A stretch of 64,000 bases of DNA. It comes from Arthonia radiata. Lineage: Eukaryota > Ascomycota > Arthoniomycetes > Arthoniales > Arthoniaceae. The notes under the pieces are model-generated. The model was not told the origin of the DNA. It saw only the letters and a list, made by a program, of their open reading frames with translations, and ran no database searches. The position numbers and the translations under genes were made by a program. Of this stretch, positions 12,046 through 24,311 are shown piece by piece; positions within the stretch are counted from its first letter, which is position 1; each line of letters begins with the position of its first letter. The stretch is from NCBI GenBank assembly GCA_002989075.1, contig PSQN01000002.1, positions 1,887,245-1,951,244 of the forward strand. Reading direction: 5' to 3'.

Positions 12046-13824
12046 TCATGCACGACCCGCATTTCTCGCCATACACTCTTTGTAATCAACCTCGTCTGCA
12101 TCGATGCCTCTGCTCTCCGGCACGAAGAACCACGTCATGACCGCACCCAACAGACCGACGGCGAAAAAGATCCACAGCACGTTGGCCACACCAATGTGAT
12201 CGGGAGAGCTGATGTAGTTGAACAAGATACCCGACAGAATGGCACCAAGCTTGCCGCACGCCGCGGAGAAACCATGGGCCAGACCACGCACACGCGACGG
12301 AAAGATCTCGCCAGGTACGATGAATGTGGTTGCGTTGGGACCGAAATTGAAGAACAGTTGCGCAATGGTGAACAGAGCGAATTTGGCGCCCGTGCCGAGA
12401 CCATTGTAGTCGCCCGCAATAATGCCGAACATGAGGGATGTGATGAGGAAGCCGCCAATCTGAATCCACTTGCGGCCGATGATTTCGATGAAAGCAATGG
12501 TCAAGAAGTAGCCAGGGACGTAACCGGCCACGGCGATGATCAAGTTGCCGTAAGCGCCCTTGAGAAGGGTTTCCCACTCGTTTTTGCCCTTCGAGAAACC
12601 GATGGCGCTGAGCAAGACGGTCTGGTTCAGGTTGAGACCGTAGAAGGAGATGTCGACGAGAAACCAGGTGGAAGCGGTGCCGATGAGAGTCTTCGCATGG
12701 CGCCACTCGGAAAAGTAGTTGATGAACGCCTTCATCTGGACATTCTTCGCTGGCGGTACGGCGACAGCCTCGACAGCGACGGAGGCGCGTCGGAACTCAT
12801 CGTCAGAAGACTCCGAGCCAGTCGATTTTACGGCAGCATCGGTAGGACCCTTCTCGCCGCCAAAGGACTGAACAGAAGAGGCCATGGAGCTGCTGGCGAC
12901 GGATGAAAGCTCGGTGGACTGCAGAAATTTGCGACCCTCGGGCATTGTAAGACGGAAGTAGAGGAGAGCACAAGCTGGCACGAGCGCGAGTCCGATTTGA
13001 AGGCGCCACACGCCGTCAAGTTTGCCATAGCTGCCCGCGCTGAGCGAGTCTTTGAAGCAGCCGAGAATGATGAGCGTGACAATTGAAGAGGCGAGAGTAC
13101 CCCAGCCTTGGTTGGAAAAGATCCAAGCAAGCATCTTGCCACGGTTTTGGAGGGTCGAGCGCTCTGCGACGATTGCAGCGGACATGGGGTAGTCACCGCC
13201 AATGCCGATACCTAGGAGGATACGGAAACCGAAGAGCCACCACATCTGGGTGGGCATATTAGCTGATTGCACCTTTGAATTCCGGCCACATCTTGCAGTG
13301 GCGCGATCTCAGAGCGTACCTTGTTGCGCGCAGGCTGGACCTCGTGATTAGGAAGCGAGATGACCATGATGATACCAATGATGGCAACAATGAGCTCCTT
13401 GCCGTAGACGAACTTGCGACCGAAGCTGTCACCGAGGAATCCGAACGTGACTTGACCAATGACATTGCCAATGTTGGCAGCAGCGTTGACGGCACCACGG
13501 AGTAGAGTTGGGATCGTTGGCGATTTCTTCCCTTGCAGACCACCGAAGTACTCATACTGCAGGATTGGGGAAACCTGGTTGATGATGAACAAGTCGTAGG
13601 CGTCGAGGAAGAAGCCAACACCGCAAATAAGATAGAGCTTCAGCTCAGCTCCGGTCATAATCTTATTTATACCAGTGACCTTGTGCGTCGCCTTGTACTC
13701 CTCCTGCAAGGCTGTTAGTCTCTCATTGCTGAAAGAGTCGTTGCAGGCTAGCGCAACATACCAAGGTGACAATGTTGCCATCTTCATCCTTGCGAGTATA
13801 GGCCTGTTCCTCCCAGACAGGCAT
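12046..13824 (-). CDS. PHO84: High-affinity phosphate:H+ symporter (PHO84-like, MFS)
   Basis: Three exons: 13762-13824, 13320-13703 and 12046-13272. The introns are 13704-13761 (GTATGT, CTAACA, CAG) and 13273-13319, and the product is 557 residues, normal for the phosphate:H+ symporter (PHS) family. It starts [16 protein letters not shown]; the first membrane helices follow at [13 protein letters not shown], with the MFS loop GDSFGRK, the [12 protein letters not shown] signature typical of phosphate symporters, a central hydrophilic loop, and six more helices ending FFVPESRG. It imports inorganic phosphate at the plasma membrane. Two CACGTG boxes about 555 and 760 bases upstream of the start match the binding core of Pho4/NUC-1, so induction by phosphate starvation is likely. 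Confidence 0.93.
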
Positions 13825-14377
13825 GCTGGGCGATCGTGTGTGGTGGAAACGCAGTCAACGCAGCTTGTTGCGTTCGACAGACCGGTAAGCAAAAGCCGGC
13901 GAGCTGGTGTGGTGGGGGCTCGGTAGTCACGTCAGAGTGAGGTAATACTGAGCTCACAAAGACCACATGTGGAGGAAATGCTTTTGGTATTGAGGATGAT
14001 GGATCGTGCAAAGGAAGCACCACGAAACCCTCCCAAAAAGAGAGGTCGATGCAGGGAGAGGCAGGCTATAAGAGCTGACCCCTGCACGCCTGGACTGATT
14101 CGCCAAGTACGACCACGGTGCACGCTACTGGATTCGAGAAGAGGACCGAGTGACGCTTGAAGTGGGCGATCAATTTGGGAGCGTTGTGATGGCAAGAACC
14201 AATAGGAGCGGGCTAGAGAGGCAGCTGCTTGTCTTGAGTAGGATGTAGAGTTGCCATCTCAGGCGAGAATTGTCAGGACGGAGGAGTCAGCTTGTGGGAG
14301 GACGGTCCAGGCCGGCAGATGAGAGGTAACATGTGGAAGAAAGAGAGTGGGGGAAACGAGGTCGCAGTTGCGCAAAC

Positions 14378-14383
14378 ACGTGC
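14378..14383. promoter_or_regulatory. CACGTG E-box upstream of PHO84-like gene
   Basis: A palindromic CACGTG about 555 bases upstream of the transporter start. In yeast and Neurospora this hexamer is the core site of the phosphate-starvation bHLH factors Pho4 and NUC-1. Function here is inferred from the downstream gene. Confidence 0.5.
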
Positions 14384-14582
14384 AGGGGTTTGCCCACGCT
14401 GATTGACGCGCCCTGGGGAGAATCTCTGACTTTTCGCGTGCGCCTTCGAGGAAGATTGCTAGCGGCAAAGGGTGGACGGGCGCTAGGGCGGAGTTCCAGA
14501 CGAAGCGCGTGCACAACCGCCGCCGTAGTCCGTTTCGAGGATGATGAGGTGAAAGGATGGGAGTGAGGCTCTTGGCTTGGAG

Positions 14583-14592
14583 GCACGTGGGG
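14583..14592 (+). promoter_or_regulatory. GCACGTGGGG Pho4-type high-affinity site
   Basis: CACGTG with the GC and GGG flanks that characterise high-affinity Pho4 sites. It lies about 760 bases upstream of the PHO84-like start and about 205 bases beyond the first box. Confidence 0.6.
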
Positions 14593-15983
14593 TCATCCCT
14601 TGGCTCTCAGCAACTCCCACTCCCACTCCCTCGCTCTCTCCTCGACTTCTGCCACTCTTCACTCCACACGATGCACCATCACATCTAGACTCTAGCCCTT
14701 GTTCGCAAAGCTGCGTCATCTTCAATCTTCAACATCACACTCTTTGGTCTTCAATCCCATCTGCATCGCTGGCCGTTATTTTGGTGGCGATGATTTGATA
14801 TATCGTGCTGTCCGAGGGTGAATGGCTACATCAATCGTTGTCGTAGCTGGATTCCGACGACCATCAAGAGCGTTGTCTGAAAAAGGATCCTGTATGGAAA
14901 CTGCTACAGATTGTGCGTCGCACCCCTGCAAGTAGCAGACATCTGCTCGCGTGGCCGGCTGCAGTATTGCATCCGAAAACTCTTAGACGAGCGTCGCGTG
15001 CAACATCCTCGCCGCTTTTGGTGTGATCGGATTACGATCTTAATCGGCGCGCGCCTGCAGGGAACCTTGCGGCGCAGTGAGTGGGTCGAGGGTTCGTCTT
15101 TCTAGAAGTCCACCAGAAGATATTCGCTACGTCGTGCTTGCAGTTGTTGACACACTCTTGTCCTGGCGTTTGGTTGAGTTCAAGTTCATTTTACACTCGC
15201 AGCAGGCTCTTGAGTTCTGTTGTTCACTTCGTGGCTGGCTGCTTGCGCCTACTTCTCAGAAGGGACAGTAGACGCACCATCATTATTGTTGATGACTAGG
15301 AGGCGAAGGCATAATGCGTTCCTTGCTCAGTAAAGACCAAGTGGACATTGGAATGCGTATCTAGACATATGGTGTCAATACAGCTACCTTTGAAGCATGT
15401 CAACATCTCAAACAAGGTGCTGTACGGTGACGCCGGTGCACCGGCTGCCAAACGTTGCATCTAAGGCAACAGAACAAGGTGGATGGGTGCTCCGAGACTT
15501 ACCGCGATTGACTTAAAAGTATTCTTCCTAAGCCTTTGCGAATGCCATAGTCAGGGACGATCCGGCGGCAACAAGCGTGTTCGGTCTGTTGGAAAGGTCA
15601 AGCATTTGCCAACGTCCTGGCCAAGCAAAATCTAAGAGTCGCCTAGAAAGCAGGCAGAGCAGCCCTCGCCGTTTGATACATCCCCCACCCCCGAGTCTTC
15701 TGGCGCCAAGAGTGATGATGGTGACTGTGGCAAGCCTGCGTCCGCGCCGCGTCACGCCCTGTTTTAAAGAGCTATTGTGACCTGAAAGAGCCGTGGCTTT
15801 GTTGCAGAAGAATCGTGGGGGAAGATCCATAGCGATATAGTAGGATCGAAGAGAAGAGCAGGGCGAGGAGGGAAGACTCAACTTAAACATCAGCATGTTG
15901 CTGTAGAAGTACATTCCGCTTTTGTCAGATGTTATTGTACAAGTTGGTCGACGCACCAACGCGCTCCACACAACCAATCCAGT

Positions 15984-17706
15984 CTACTGCTCCATCATCG
16001 GCCCACCACCACCGCCTGATTGTGCCTTCTTCGCGCTGCAAATGTCGTCAACTCTCAGCAGGAGGGTCGCGCTCTCCACCGCGGTCTTCAGACTCTGCAC
16101 CTTGACCTCTTGCGGTTCCCAGACACCATACTCTTTCATGTCCACCACAACGCCCTTGTCGCCATCGATGCCCCAAGTGCTGCCGCCTTCGGCATGTTTC
16201 GCCCTTAGCTGCGTCAGTACCCTCACAGGGCTAGCGCCAGCGTTCTGGATCAGCGTTCGTGGGATGACTTCCATTGCCTCGGCCACAGCACGATATGGCC
16301 ACTGGGCCACACCCTCCACACCGCGTGCTTTCTGAGCCAATCTCACTGCCACTGCCATCTCATTCGCTCCACCACCGGGCGAAAGGCGAGGATAGAATAT
16401 GACATTCTTCGCCACACCCATGGCATCATGAAGATTCCGCTCGATTTCATTGAGGATGTCCTTACTCGGCCCCCGAAGCAGGATAGTACACGCTTTGGGA
16501 TTTTTGCACTTGGTGAGGAAAGTGAAGTACTCGTCGCCAAGCTTGTCAATCTCGAAAAGCCCACAGCCGGTTCCTATGTCAGACGCTTGGATATCGTCGA
16601 CGCGATTGACAATAGTCGCACCTACGGCGCGGGCGATGCGGTTGTTTTCAGTCTTCTTGACGCGGCGTAGCGCGGTCACATTCGCCTTCACTAGATAGTG
16701 CTGCGCGAGATCTGAGACACCCTTCTCAGTGATGACAAGGTCCGGCTTGTGCTTTAATATTTGCTCGCACATGTGCTTGACTTGCTCTTCCTCAATCTGC
16801 AATATGCGGTTCCAGTCCTCCTCTTTGGAGAGCTCAATTGCAGTCTGCGATTCACCCTTCTTGTACTCCAGTGTACAGTCTAGTAGCATGATGCGTGGGT
16901 TCTCGATCCGTCTTCGCATGCGGGGGTGCGTGATGTCCTTGTTCAGCATCACACCATCCAAAACCTTTGACTCTTCGATCTGTCCACCAGGGATCTTCTC
17001 GACTCGCGCGTACTTCTTGAGGTCGACCTCGCGCTTGTCGCTGCCAAGATCCTTTGTCACTGTCCGGACCGCGCGCAATGCAAGGCCGCACATGAGATCT
17101 GACCAGCGGGAGACGAACTTTGTGCCGATAGAGGATGCGATGAGGTTGATCATGGCTTTATCGTTGTGGATGTCAACGTCTTCTGAGATCTCTTGAATGA
17201 TCTCGAGCGCGTCGTTGAGCGCACGCTTGAATGCTGAAATGATCACAACCGGGTGAATGTTGCGCTCGAGCTGGGGGAGAGCTTGCGCGAGGATCTCGCC
17301 TGCCAGAATGATGACGGTCGTTGTGCCATCGCCCACTTCTTCATCTTGTGTCCTCGCCAGCTCGATCATTGATTTGGCAGCGGGGTGGCCGACTTCAATC
17401 TCACGTAAAATCGCGTGGCCGTCGTTAGTCAAGACGATACCGCCCATAGGATCCAAGAGCATCTTCAGCATGGCTTTAGGACCGAGACAGCTTCGGATGA
17501 TGTCTGCAACTCTAGGGGCATTTGTTAGCAAATGCATGTACAGGATGAAGTAGTGTTCTCACGTCTTTGCAGCTGTGATGTTGGAGATCTGTGCCTTGCG
17601 ACCAAGCTGGCGCTCGCCGCTCTGGGCATCTGGAATGCTGTTAGATGTAAGATAGCATTTTGTTCTCAAAGCTGCACTCACTCATCACTACGACTGGCGC
17701 TTGCAT
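15984..17706 (-). CDS. CCT3: T-complex chaperonin subunit gamma (CCT3)
   Basis: Three exons: 17682-17706, 17563-17629 and 15984-17511 (introns about 52 bases each), with continuous frame, giving 539 residues, the normal length. It reads MQAPVVVMNAQSGERQLGRKAQISNITAAKTVADIIRS when spliced; I split it here as MQAPVVVMNAQSGERQ / LGRKAQISNITAAKT / VADIIRS. Chaperonin ATPase motifs are visible: LGPKAMLKMLLDPMGG, NDGHAILREI, the DGTTT phosphate loop, and SPGGGANEM near the C-terminus. The last residues are a glycine-rich GGGGGPMMEQ tail. CCT3 is one of eight subunits of the cytosolic ring that folds actin and tubulin. Confidence 0.97.
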
Positions 17707-18173
17707 TTTGGATGGTGTGCGCCCAGAAGCACGGATGTTTTCGGTGAAGAATTGTCGGACACGCGCAAGTGTGATCGCGAGTGTAATCAGAGGAAACTAC
17801 AGGATGCTGATAATGAACTCGGGTGTGAGACGGATCGTATTGTGAGGTGAGAATAGTCGTTCTAACCTCCGCGACGCGTCACAGTGGAAATCGAGGTAAC
17901 GGAATGGAAGCACCTTAGGTCAGGTCGCCGGAAACTTTTTGATATTCACGGACGAGCCTCGTGTTATACAAGTGGTAAACTCGTCTATTACTCAAACGCT
18001 GGCAGGGCTCTCCCAAAATGATATAGATAACAACCTTTCATTCCACCTCGTCTCGTTCCACTCTCGGTCTTCTCAACCACACCGCGAATACAATGCACCC
18101 ACTTTTGTTGATCGTCAGATATGTTGATTTCCATGCCCCAATTAAGAGCGATATATTCGCCTGCGGGAGAGCT
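17707..18173. other. Intergenic, CCT3 promoter side
   Basis: About 470 bases between the CCT3 start and the stop of the upstream membrane-protein gene. I see no further gene here. Confidence 0.5.
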
Positions 18174-19415
18174 CTAGACTCTCTCCACGTCTCGTGCTCT
18201 ACCCAAGACCTGCAGCTCGAGCGACTCTTTTGGAGGAGTCGATAACTGCGCATAGCTTTCCCGAGCATTGCTGTTATGGTGCAAGATAGCTAAGCCAGCA
18301 TGCGGTCCCCTGTCCTTCCTCCCTCCCGACTCCGCGACGTGAGCCCCACCAAAAGGAATGGGGATTCCGATGCTTCTTCTACGCGCGCTGTGCGAACGCC
18401 CATCTGCCGCTGAAGTACCGTGCGGAGAGCTGGAAAAGAGAGGTCGTAGAAACGGCAGACAAGCTGAGATGATACCCACGCTGGGCTCAATGAGCGTCCA
18501 GGTGCAAGGGTCCACGATCGCGCCTGAAGGAGAGTGAGCAAAGCAGCGCCCAATCGCTAACGCGGGGGACTCACTGGTCAAGTTGTCACTTCCGACTTTG
18601 CCAATAGTCGTGATACGTATCACCGATGCGATACAGACACTGGCTCACCATTCAGCTGACGACTTGAGAGTCTTCGACGAGAGAACTTACAAGAAACCCA
18701 GTGCGAACGAGCCGAGGGCCAGCCTGCGCTGCAGAGACGGTATTTGCAGCCTCAAGAGTGGAAAAATGGGCATCGTGAGAATGACAATGTCGATGAATAG
18801 GTTGGAGATTGCGTTGGCATATGCGTAGCGCAAAAGATCGATGCAATGCTCTGGCCCTGGGCTGGTCCAATACGCCGACACAGGCTTGCATTGGAAGACG
18901 CAGACAAAGAGCATGACCACCGACCATGCTATTGTCATTGCGCAAACAATGTAGCTCGATACGCGGAAGAAGTTGAAAGCGCCAAAGATTCTGTGGTAGC
19001 TGAGGAGGATCGACAACTTGATGGGTAGAGGCACAAAGGTGTATGTGACCTGGTTGGCGAAGAACCACTACGAGTCGTTAGAGGTAGGTACGCAACGACG
19101 CCCGTGTCTAGTATTTGACCTTGAAGAATTCTTCAATCTGCAGATGACCCAGCTCTGCTGTACCCTTTCCCTCGTGGCCCACGAACACCCCTAGGCCATG
19201 TATCAGCTTAGCACGACTGCAAATGCCAACTACCCCTCACATAAGATGTCCTCTACCCCGAGGACCCATGTTAGAACAAGCCCGACAACGATGAGATAAT
19301 CATCAGTTGCTATCGTACGTCGACGGTGTTTGGCCCAAAGGCGGAGTACGACTGATGCTGCAGCGAAGATGCTCAGAACCGCGATCACAATGACTTGTGC
19401 ATGTGCGCCGTCCAT
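18174..19415 (-). CDS. Fungal rhodopsin-domain integral membrane protein
   Basis: Five exons: 19241-19415, 19120-19190, 18691-19067, 18575-18639 and 18174-18523, with four introns of 50-52 bases and continuous frame, giving 345 residues. It belongs to the large Pezizomycotina family of seven-helix proteins with the 'rhodopsin domain' (SAT7/PTH11-like membrane region). Visible landmarks are the first helix VIVIAVLSIFAAASVVLRLWAK, the RRRTIATDDYLIV turn, QVTYTFVPLPIKLSILLSYHRIF, FQCKPVSAYW, and the late IEPSVGIISACLPFLRPL. The C-terminal cytoplasmic tail is basic and serine-rich. Members are plasma-membrane proteins, some acting as receptors for surface cues, but most are unstudied; no extracellular CFEM domain is present. 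Confidence 0.88.
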
Positions 19416-20440
19416 ATTGACAATGACTAGGGAACGCGGATGGCAGCTACGAGTAAGGACGCCACCATCTCAAGTATGACACTGGGAAATACTCAGTCAA
19501 GGCGCACACGCTCGCGGTGGATCACATCAAACGCTACGTCAACGGCGTTTGAACCGAGCCGGAGGAAACAGCACTACGTGCGCGGGTGCCGTGGGGACGT
19601 TGATTCTTGACGGATTCCGCGGATGAGAACGCAAACGCAAAATAACGGGTCATCCCTTTGCACGTACATGCGGGAGAATCAACGTCTCTTGAAGATTTGA
19701 AGCAATAAGTTTGCGCAAAAGCTCTACACATTAGCGCGCAGAAAAGTTATGTTCTAGTACAGTATTGAATGCCATGATATCTAAGGAGACTCGCCGAGAC
19801 GAATATAGTATAGGGAATTCTGGCTGTACCATAGAGGTTTTATCCATGCGGAGTCACCACAGGCTTCCAATCGACGATTCTTTGTGAAATGTGAATGATA
19901 GACCGGAGGTTGAAGACAACGAGCGCTACGACAAGAGGAACGATGATTTATGTACCTAATGCGCGTAAGCCACGGGGCTTTTTGGAGTGGTGCGTGCCGC
20001 TGCACGTGTCTGCCTTGACGCCATCATCCTGGCGATCCTGAAGGATTCTGGCTTAGGATCGCCTCAGCTTCGGGGCTTCATCGCTTGGCACCTTTTGAGG
20101 AGCCGGAGGCACCTGTGAAACGTGAGATGTATGACAGCTCATGGGTTATGTGCGGCGTGAGCCATGGCAATGTACGCATGTCTATTCAAGTCTATGAACC
20201 ATGAACGTCGGCCGTGATGGATGCCCGCGGACGCGAGGTACTGGTAGATGGCTGATGTCAATTTGTAGCTGTAGCGACGTCCTCATCTGACGCCTGGCGT
20301 GCTATCAGCAGCCCGGCAAGTTCAGAGGCCCTGATACGAGGCGTATCAGGAATGAGTATTGCCACAAGAGCCCAAACGGGCGCATATTAGCAGCACTCGA
20401 CACGAGCCGGCCTATCCCCAAGCGACCCATGGAAAATCCG
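19416..20440. other. 1-kb intergenic region
   Basis: No coding frame I can support. It contains a perfect 9-base-stem hairpin at 20330-20350, in the likely 3' untranslated region of the UBE2O-like gene. Confidence 0.5.
20330..20350 (-). other. Perfect short hairpin downstream of UBE2O-like gene
   Basis: CCTGATACG, a 3-base loop, then CGTATCAGG: a 9-bp perfect stem about 90 bases past the stop codon. It could be a 3'-end or RNA-stability element; with no run of T beside it, a terminator role is not implied. Confidence 0.4.
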
Positions 20441-23400
20441 CTATGATGCAAGTAGCTCGCTGGGAGCACTGTTGGATGCATGGAAGAGGTTTTCGAAAGG
20501 TGGGATTTCGTCATGTGGAGATATCTGGTCGAATATTTCAATCAGCCTGTCCGAAGTTATGCACGCTGCAGGTGATTGTCGCATTGCGACCAACAAAGCG
20601 CGCACTGTCCGCTGTAGAGGTATGACGGCGCCTGCGCTCATGATACGGTGCTTGCCTGCGCTGTCAACCTCAAGTGGTCGCGAGAGGCCTTGGGCTTGAC
20701 CTTGAGCCTGCCGAATGACTACAACGGCGTCGTAGATTGCTCTTGCAAGCAACATTGGTTTCCCCGATCCCACGTGAAGGTACAAGACCCTTAGCTCATG
20801 CTCAAAACCTGGTATTGCTGGCTCTAACGCTCGTAGAATGAACTGACGTGTCTTTAGAAAGCTTCGCTCGGCGTACATCGCAGCAGGGATCTTCGTCTCT
20901 CGACTGCCTGCTCTGACCTCAAAGCCAGCCTCATTATAGTATGGATCCTTTACGAGGACCAGACCCAGCAGACTGACTAGCACTTGCAGTACCGTCGCTT
21001 TGGAGCTCCAGGTATCGTTTTTGTCGTTGCCAGGCCAAGTGCCCAATAGGCTCAGGCAGATCTTCCCGTCTTCATACAGGTTCGGATTCACAGGCCCGCT
21101 GCCATCAGTCCACGAGTGAAAGAACATTTGCGGCGGCTGGGATGGAAATGTTTGATCGAGCAGCACGTCGATGACGAATGGTGCGTACTCATAAGGTGTT
21201 TCGAGGGGACCCAAGATTAGGACCCGAAGGAGGTGCAGTGCAGCATCCCAAGTCCTCACGAACACTTCTGGTGGTAGAGAAGAACGTAGAATTTTGTGCT
21301 CTTTCTGAATGCGACGAAGATTTTGGCCACTAAGGTGCGCTGCTGCATGAGTTTTGAAGTGGTGATCCGCTGGTGGTTCACCTTCTAAAACCTTGAAGTT
21401 GTCGAGCCGACAATCTGGGTCGTGATCTTGCGAGAGCGTGTCCAGCATCGTTTGGAAGGAAAAGCGCCTAGGGGTATCTATGTCTGATCCTAATTCGCTA
21501 GCATCGGTCATGGGCTCATCTTGTTCGTCATCGTCTGTCGACCATTCTTCACCGTCAACTTGTGCGGTATCCAAGGCATGACCTTGCTCATCAGTCCATC
21601 TTGCCTCAGCTGAAGTCGTATTTGGTAAGCCCATCGACACGTGCGGTAATGCCGCGTGTGCGACTTCATCTTCTTCAAGGGATTCGTCTTCATCTTCGCT
21701 GTCATCTAGGTCCGTCGAGTAAGCCATCAAAGTGCACTCCCAGGGAATACGAGCATCGCGTGGTTGCTTCGAGCCACCGAGATGCAGTTTTAGGAGGCCA
21801 TCTGTTCCGAGTTCTATTACCTCGCCGACTGTTGGAGGTTAGCAGCTGCACCGCCGACAAGCAAAGCGTGCCGAGACTCACACCAATCTTGATTGTGGCT
21901 CGACTGTTCAAGGCATTGCTTGACGTCCTTGTATTGGGGCTCTTGCTTCCAAGCAGCCGACTCACGATGCTCTGACCCAAAGGGCGGAACAACGGCCAAA
22001 AAGTCACCGAGCCGGCGAGGTAGACCCGGCTCAGTCCAGATGTCGTAAAGGCTGACGTCTTCACACTCCTCGTTTAGTGTGCCTGTCCAGGACCCAGGCA
22101 TTAAAGAATGGTCCTCTGTCTCAAAGAATGATACCGTCCCATCAAACCACCTGACGCTTGCCATACGGTCACGAGCTCGGACTGATTGCACTATTCCTAC
22201 CCGATCCGGCGTACGGACGCCGTTCTCTGTCTTGGCTGCTCTAGTCGTAATCAGCTCCCCAGGCCAAGCATCGTCATCATCGTCAAAATCCATGATGGGT
22301 ACGACTGCGATACTCGGATGTTGCGTCGTGGTCCCGTCCTGCCATAAGACTTCAACCGTCGTCAAAGTCGATCGAATGGTGAAAACGTTGATGTCAAAGC
22401 CCAACGTACTTTGTCGAGGTATCCAGCATGACTCAATCTCTCGCTGGCAAACCATGCTTGCTGGGTCTCTGAGACGAACCTTGTCCCCAGCACCGCCTTC
22501 CATGCTCTTCCGTTTCAGAGCTTGGCCAGAGCTCTGGCTAACACCATATATGAGTGCTTCTTCAAGTTCATGTCTTTCCAGTTGCGAAGGCGGCATCGCT
22601 GGCAGACTCTCGTTCGCTGTCACGGCCGGCTTGGGTTGTAGCCAGTCTATGTCAGCTGAGGCTATGGTAACCTCCGCTACGTAGCCGATCGGGGTTACGT
22701 TGGGATTGTATTGACCGTAGATTGCCCTGCCACGGCGCAGGTTCGCTTTTTTCGTTTTGATGAGGTCACCAACTAGAGTATCGGTCACGGGATTGCCATC
22801 GACTGTTGTCACGTCTTCTGCATCTTCAAGCTCGATGATAGATCCATCCGAAAGCCTGACTTTGACATGTTCATAATAATCCACTACTCGACCTGTATAG
22901 CGATGTCAGCCAAAGTTTCGGTGTCGTCGGCGAGACCACATGGCGTTCACCATTTTTTGCGGGCGTGGGCTGGTCTTGGGAATCAGTGAAAATCGACGTA
23001 CCGATCCAGCCCTTGTAGTAAATCATGCGGTCTGAGTTCACCTCGAGTGAGTCGCAAAGATCGGCAACATCGACGTCAAAGATCGTGCGAGACGGTTCGC
23101 CTCCGGTCGCTTGCGTACTGGAGGTCGGCGGTGGCCATCTTTGTGGCTCGCGTAAATTTGCGCGGACGTGAGTGTCCACGACAGATCCAGACACAGCATC
23201 TTCAGGATTCAGCTTGACCACATCCCCGATACACAGCTCGCGGTCGGTGCATTCGATGGCAGACTCTGGAAGAAGTTCGTGGTCGCGTGCTCTGCCTAAG
23301 CGTTCGTGGATCAGCGTCAATGGCCTAGTCTGTTGTAACAATACAGCGCACGAGCACGTATGTGCTGCACTGCAGATAAGCAGATATGGAACAATTCAGA

Positions 23401-23811
23401 TGGGCTCGAGTGCTCGCTATCTTACCTAAGCCCGCAGTCTGGGTCGAAAGCCACGAGACCAGCACTGTTCCTGATGGAGGAATGCCCGATGCGACATACT
23501 GGTCGTACAGATGCTTGTCGACGGTGAAATGGACTATCTCGTCATCTTCCATAAGTGGCGCATCGTAATGGCTGTCGACGTCCGCATGTGTCTGCGTGAC
23601 CAGCCCGACTTTCTGTGCATCCGCCCTCAGCACACACGTGTCGCCCACATAAGCGCCTAGATCGGCCGGTAAGTAAACGCTTGAGAATGGCGAGCGGTGG
23701 CGCCACATGCAACACTCAGGACTTACGGTGCTCTGGATAGTCGCGTTGACCGGATGCGCTGCGAAAGTTTAAGACGGGGTCAAAACGCGCATCACGCGGA
23801 CCAGAGACCAT
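20441..23811 (-). CDS. UBE2O-like E2/E3 hybrid ubiquitin-conjugating enzyme
   Basis: Five exons: 23727-23811, 23426-23656, 23002-23364, 21882-22892 and 20441-21828, about 1,025 residues. Phases agree at every junction; the second intron's acceptor (near 23365) is the least certain. The N-terminal ~560 residues hold repeated small beta modules (for example YKGWIGRVVDYYEHVKVRLSDGS and RWFDGTVSF) like the conserved regions of UBE2O. An acidic linker (DDSEDEDESLEEDE) and a C-terminal UBC fold follow, with the catalytic cysteine in NLYEDGKICLSLLGTW near residue 820. UBE2O acts as an E2/E3 in quality control of orphan ribosomal proteins and other basic substrates. The gene is divergent from COG8, 500 bases away. 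Confidence 0.92.
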
Positions 23812-24311
23812 CACAATGGGTCGTGCGCTATTTATAGACAGGAAGGACGCGTCTGCTGCAGGTGCTGATCTTTCTGACAAGCCCTCCGTAGAGCGGACCT
23901 CTTTGGTTTCGAGGTGAAAGTTGGTGGCGAGACGAAGGTTCGTTGCTTCGACCAGGAGGAGTAGTCGGATTTCAGAGGCCAGCGACTCACGAGACTGATC
24001 GCGATGGGCTTTTTATTTTACGAGCAATTAGATCAATGAGATAAAGGGGCATGACGAAGATGTCGGAAGGGAAGAGGTACTTTCAGTTGACTCTATGCCT
24101 GAAGAGGCGAATAACCGGTCTTGGCGGCAGGCTAGACACAACGACTGGTGGACTTGTTCGCTCCTGCCATTAGTAAGTTGACAGCGCGTATCGCATCGTG
24201 ATAGGAACTCATGCAAGTCATATCTGCACACGCTTGAAACAGCTCCCAGGCGGTGTGTCGGTGCAGCGGGCTGGCGAAATTAGGCGAGGGGAAGTCGGCA
24301 GGTAATCCGTG
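23812..24311. promoter_or_regulatory. Bidirectional promoter region (UBE2O-like / COG8)
   Basis: 500 bases between divergent start codons. No individual element could be assigned. Confidence 0.4.

Larger units (their letters stand above)
13825..15983. other. 2.1-kb intergenic region, no gene seen
   Basis: This spacer holds the promoter of the phosphate transporter (two CACGTG boxes, CT-rich tract near 14610-14660) and runs to the 3' end of the chaperonin gene. Several open frames of 60-150 codons occur on both strands, but none shows splice-consistent or family-like sequence. Confidence 0.5.

Noticed and set aside
15528-15977. 149-codon minus-strand ORF beside CCT3
   Set aside because: No domain, no splice support, and composition like non-coding DNA.
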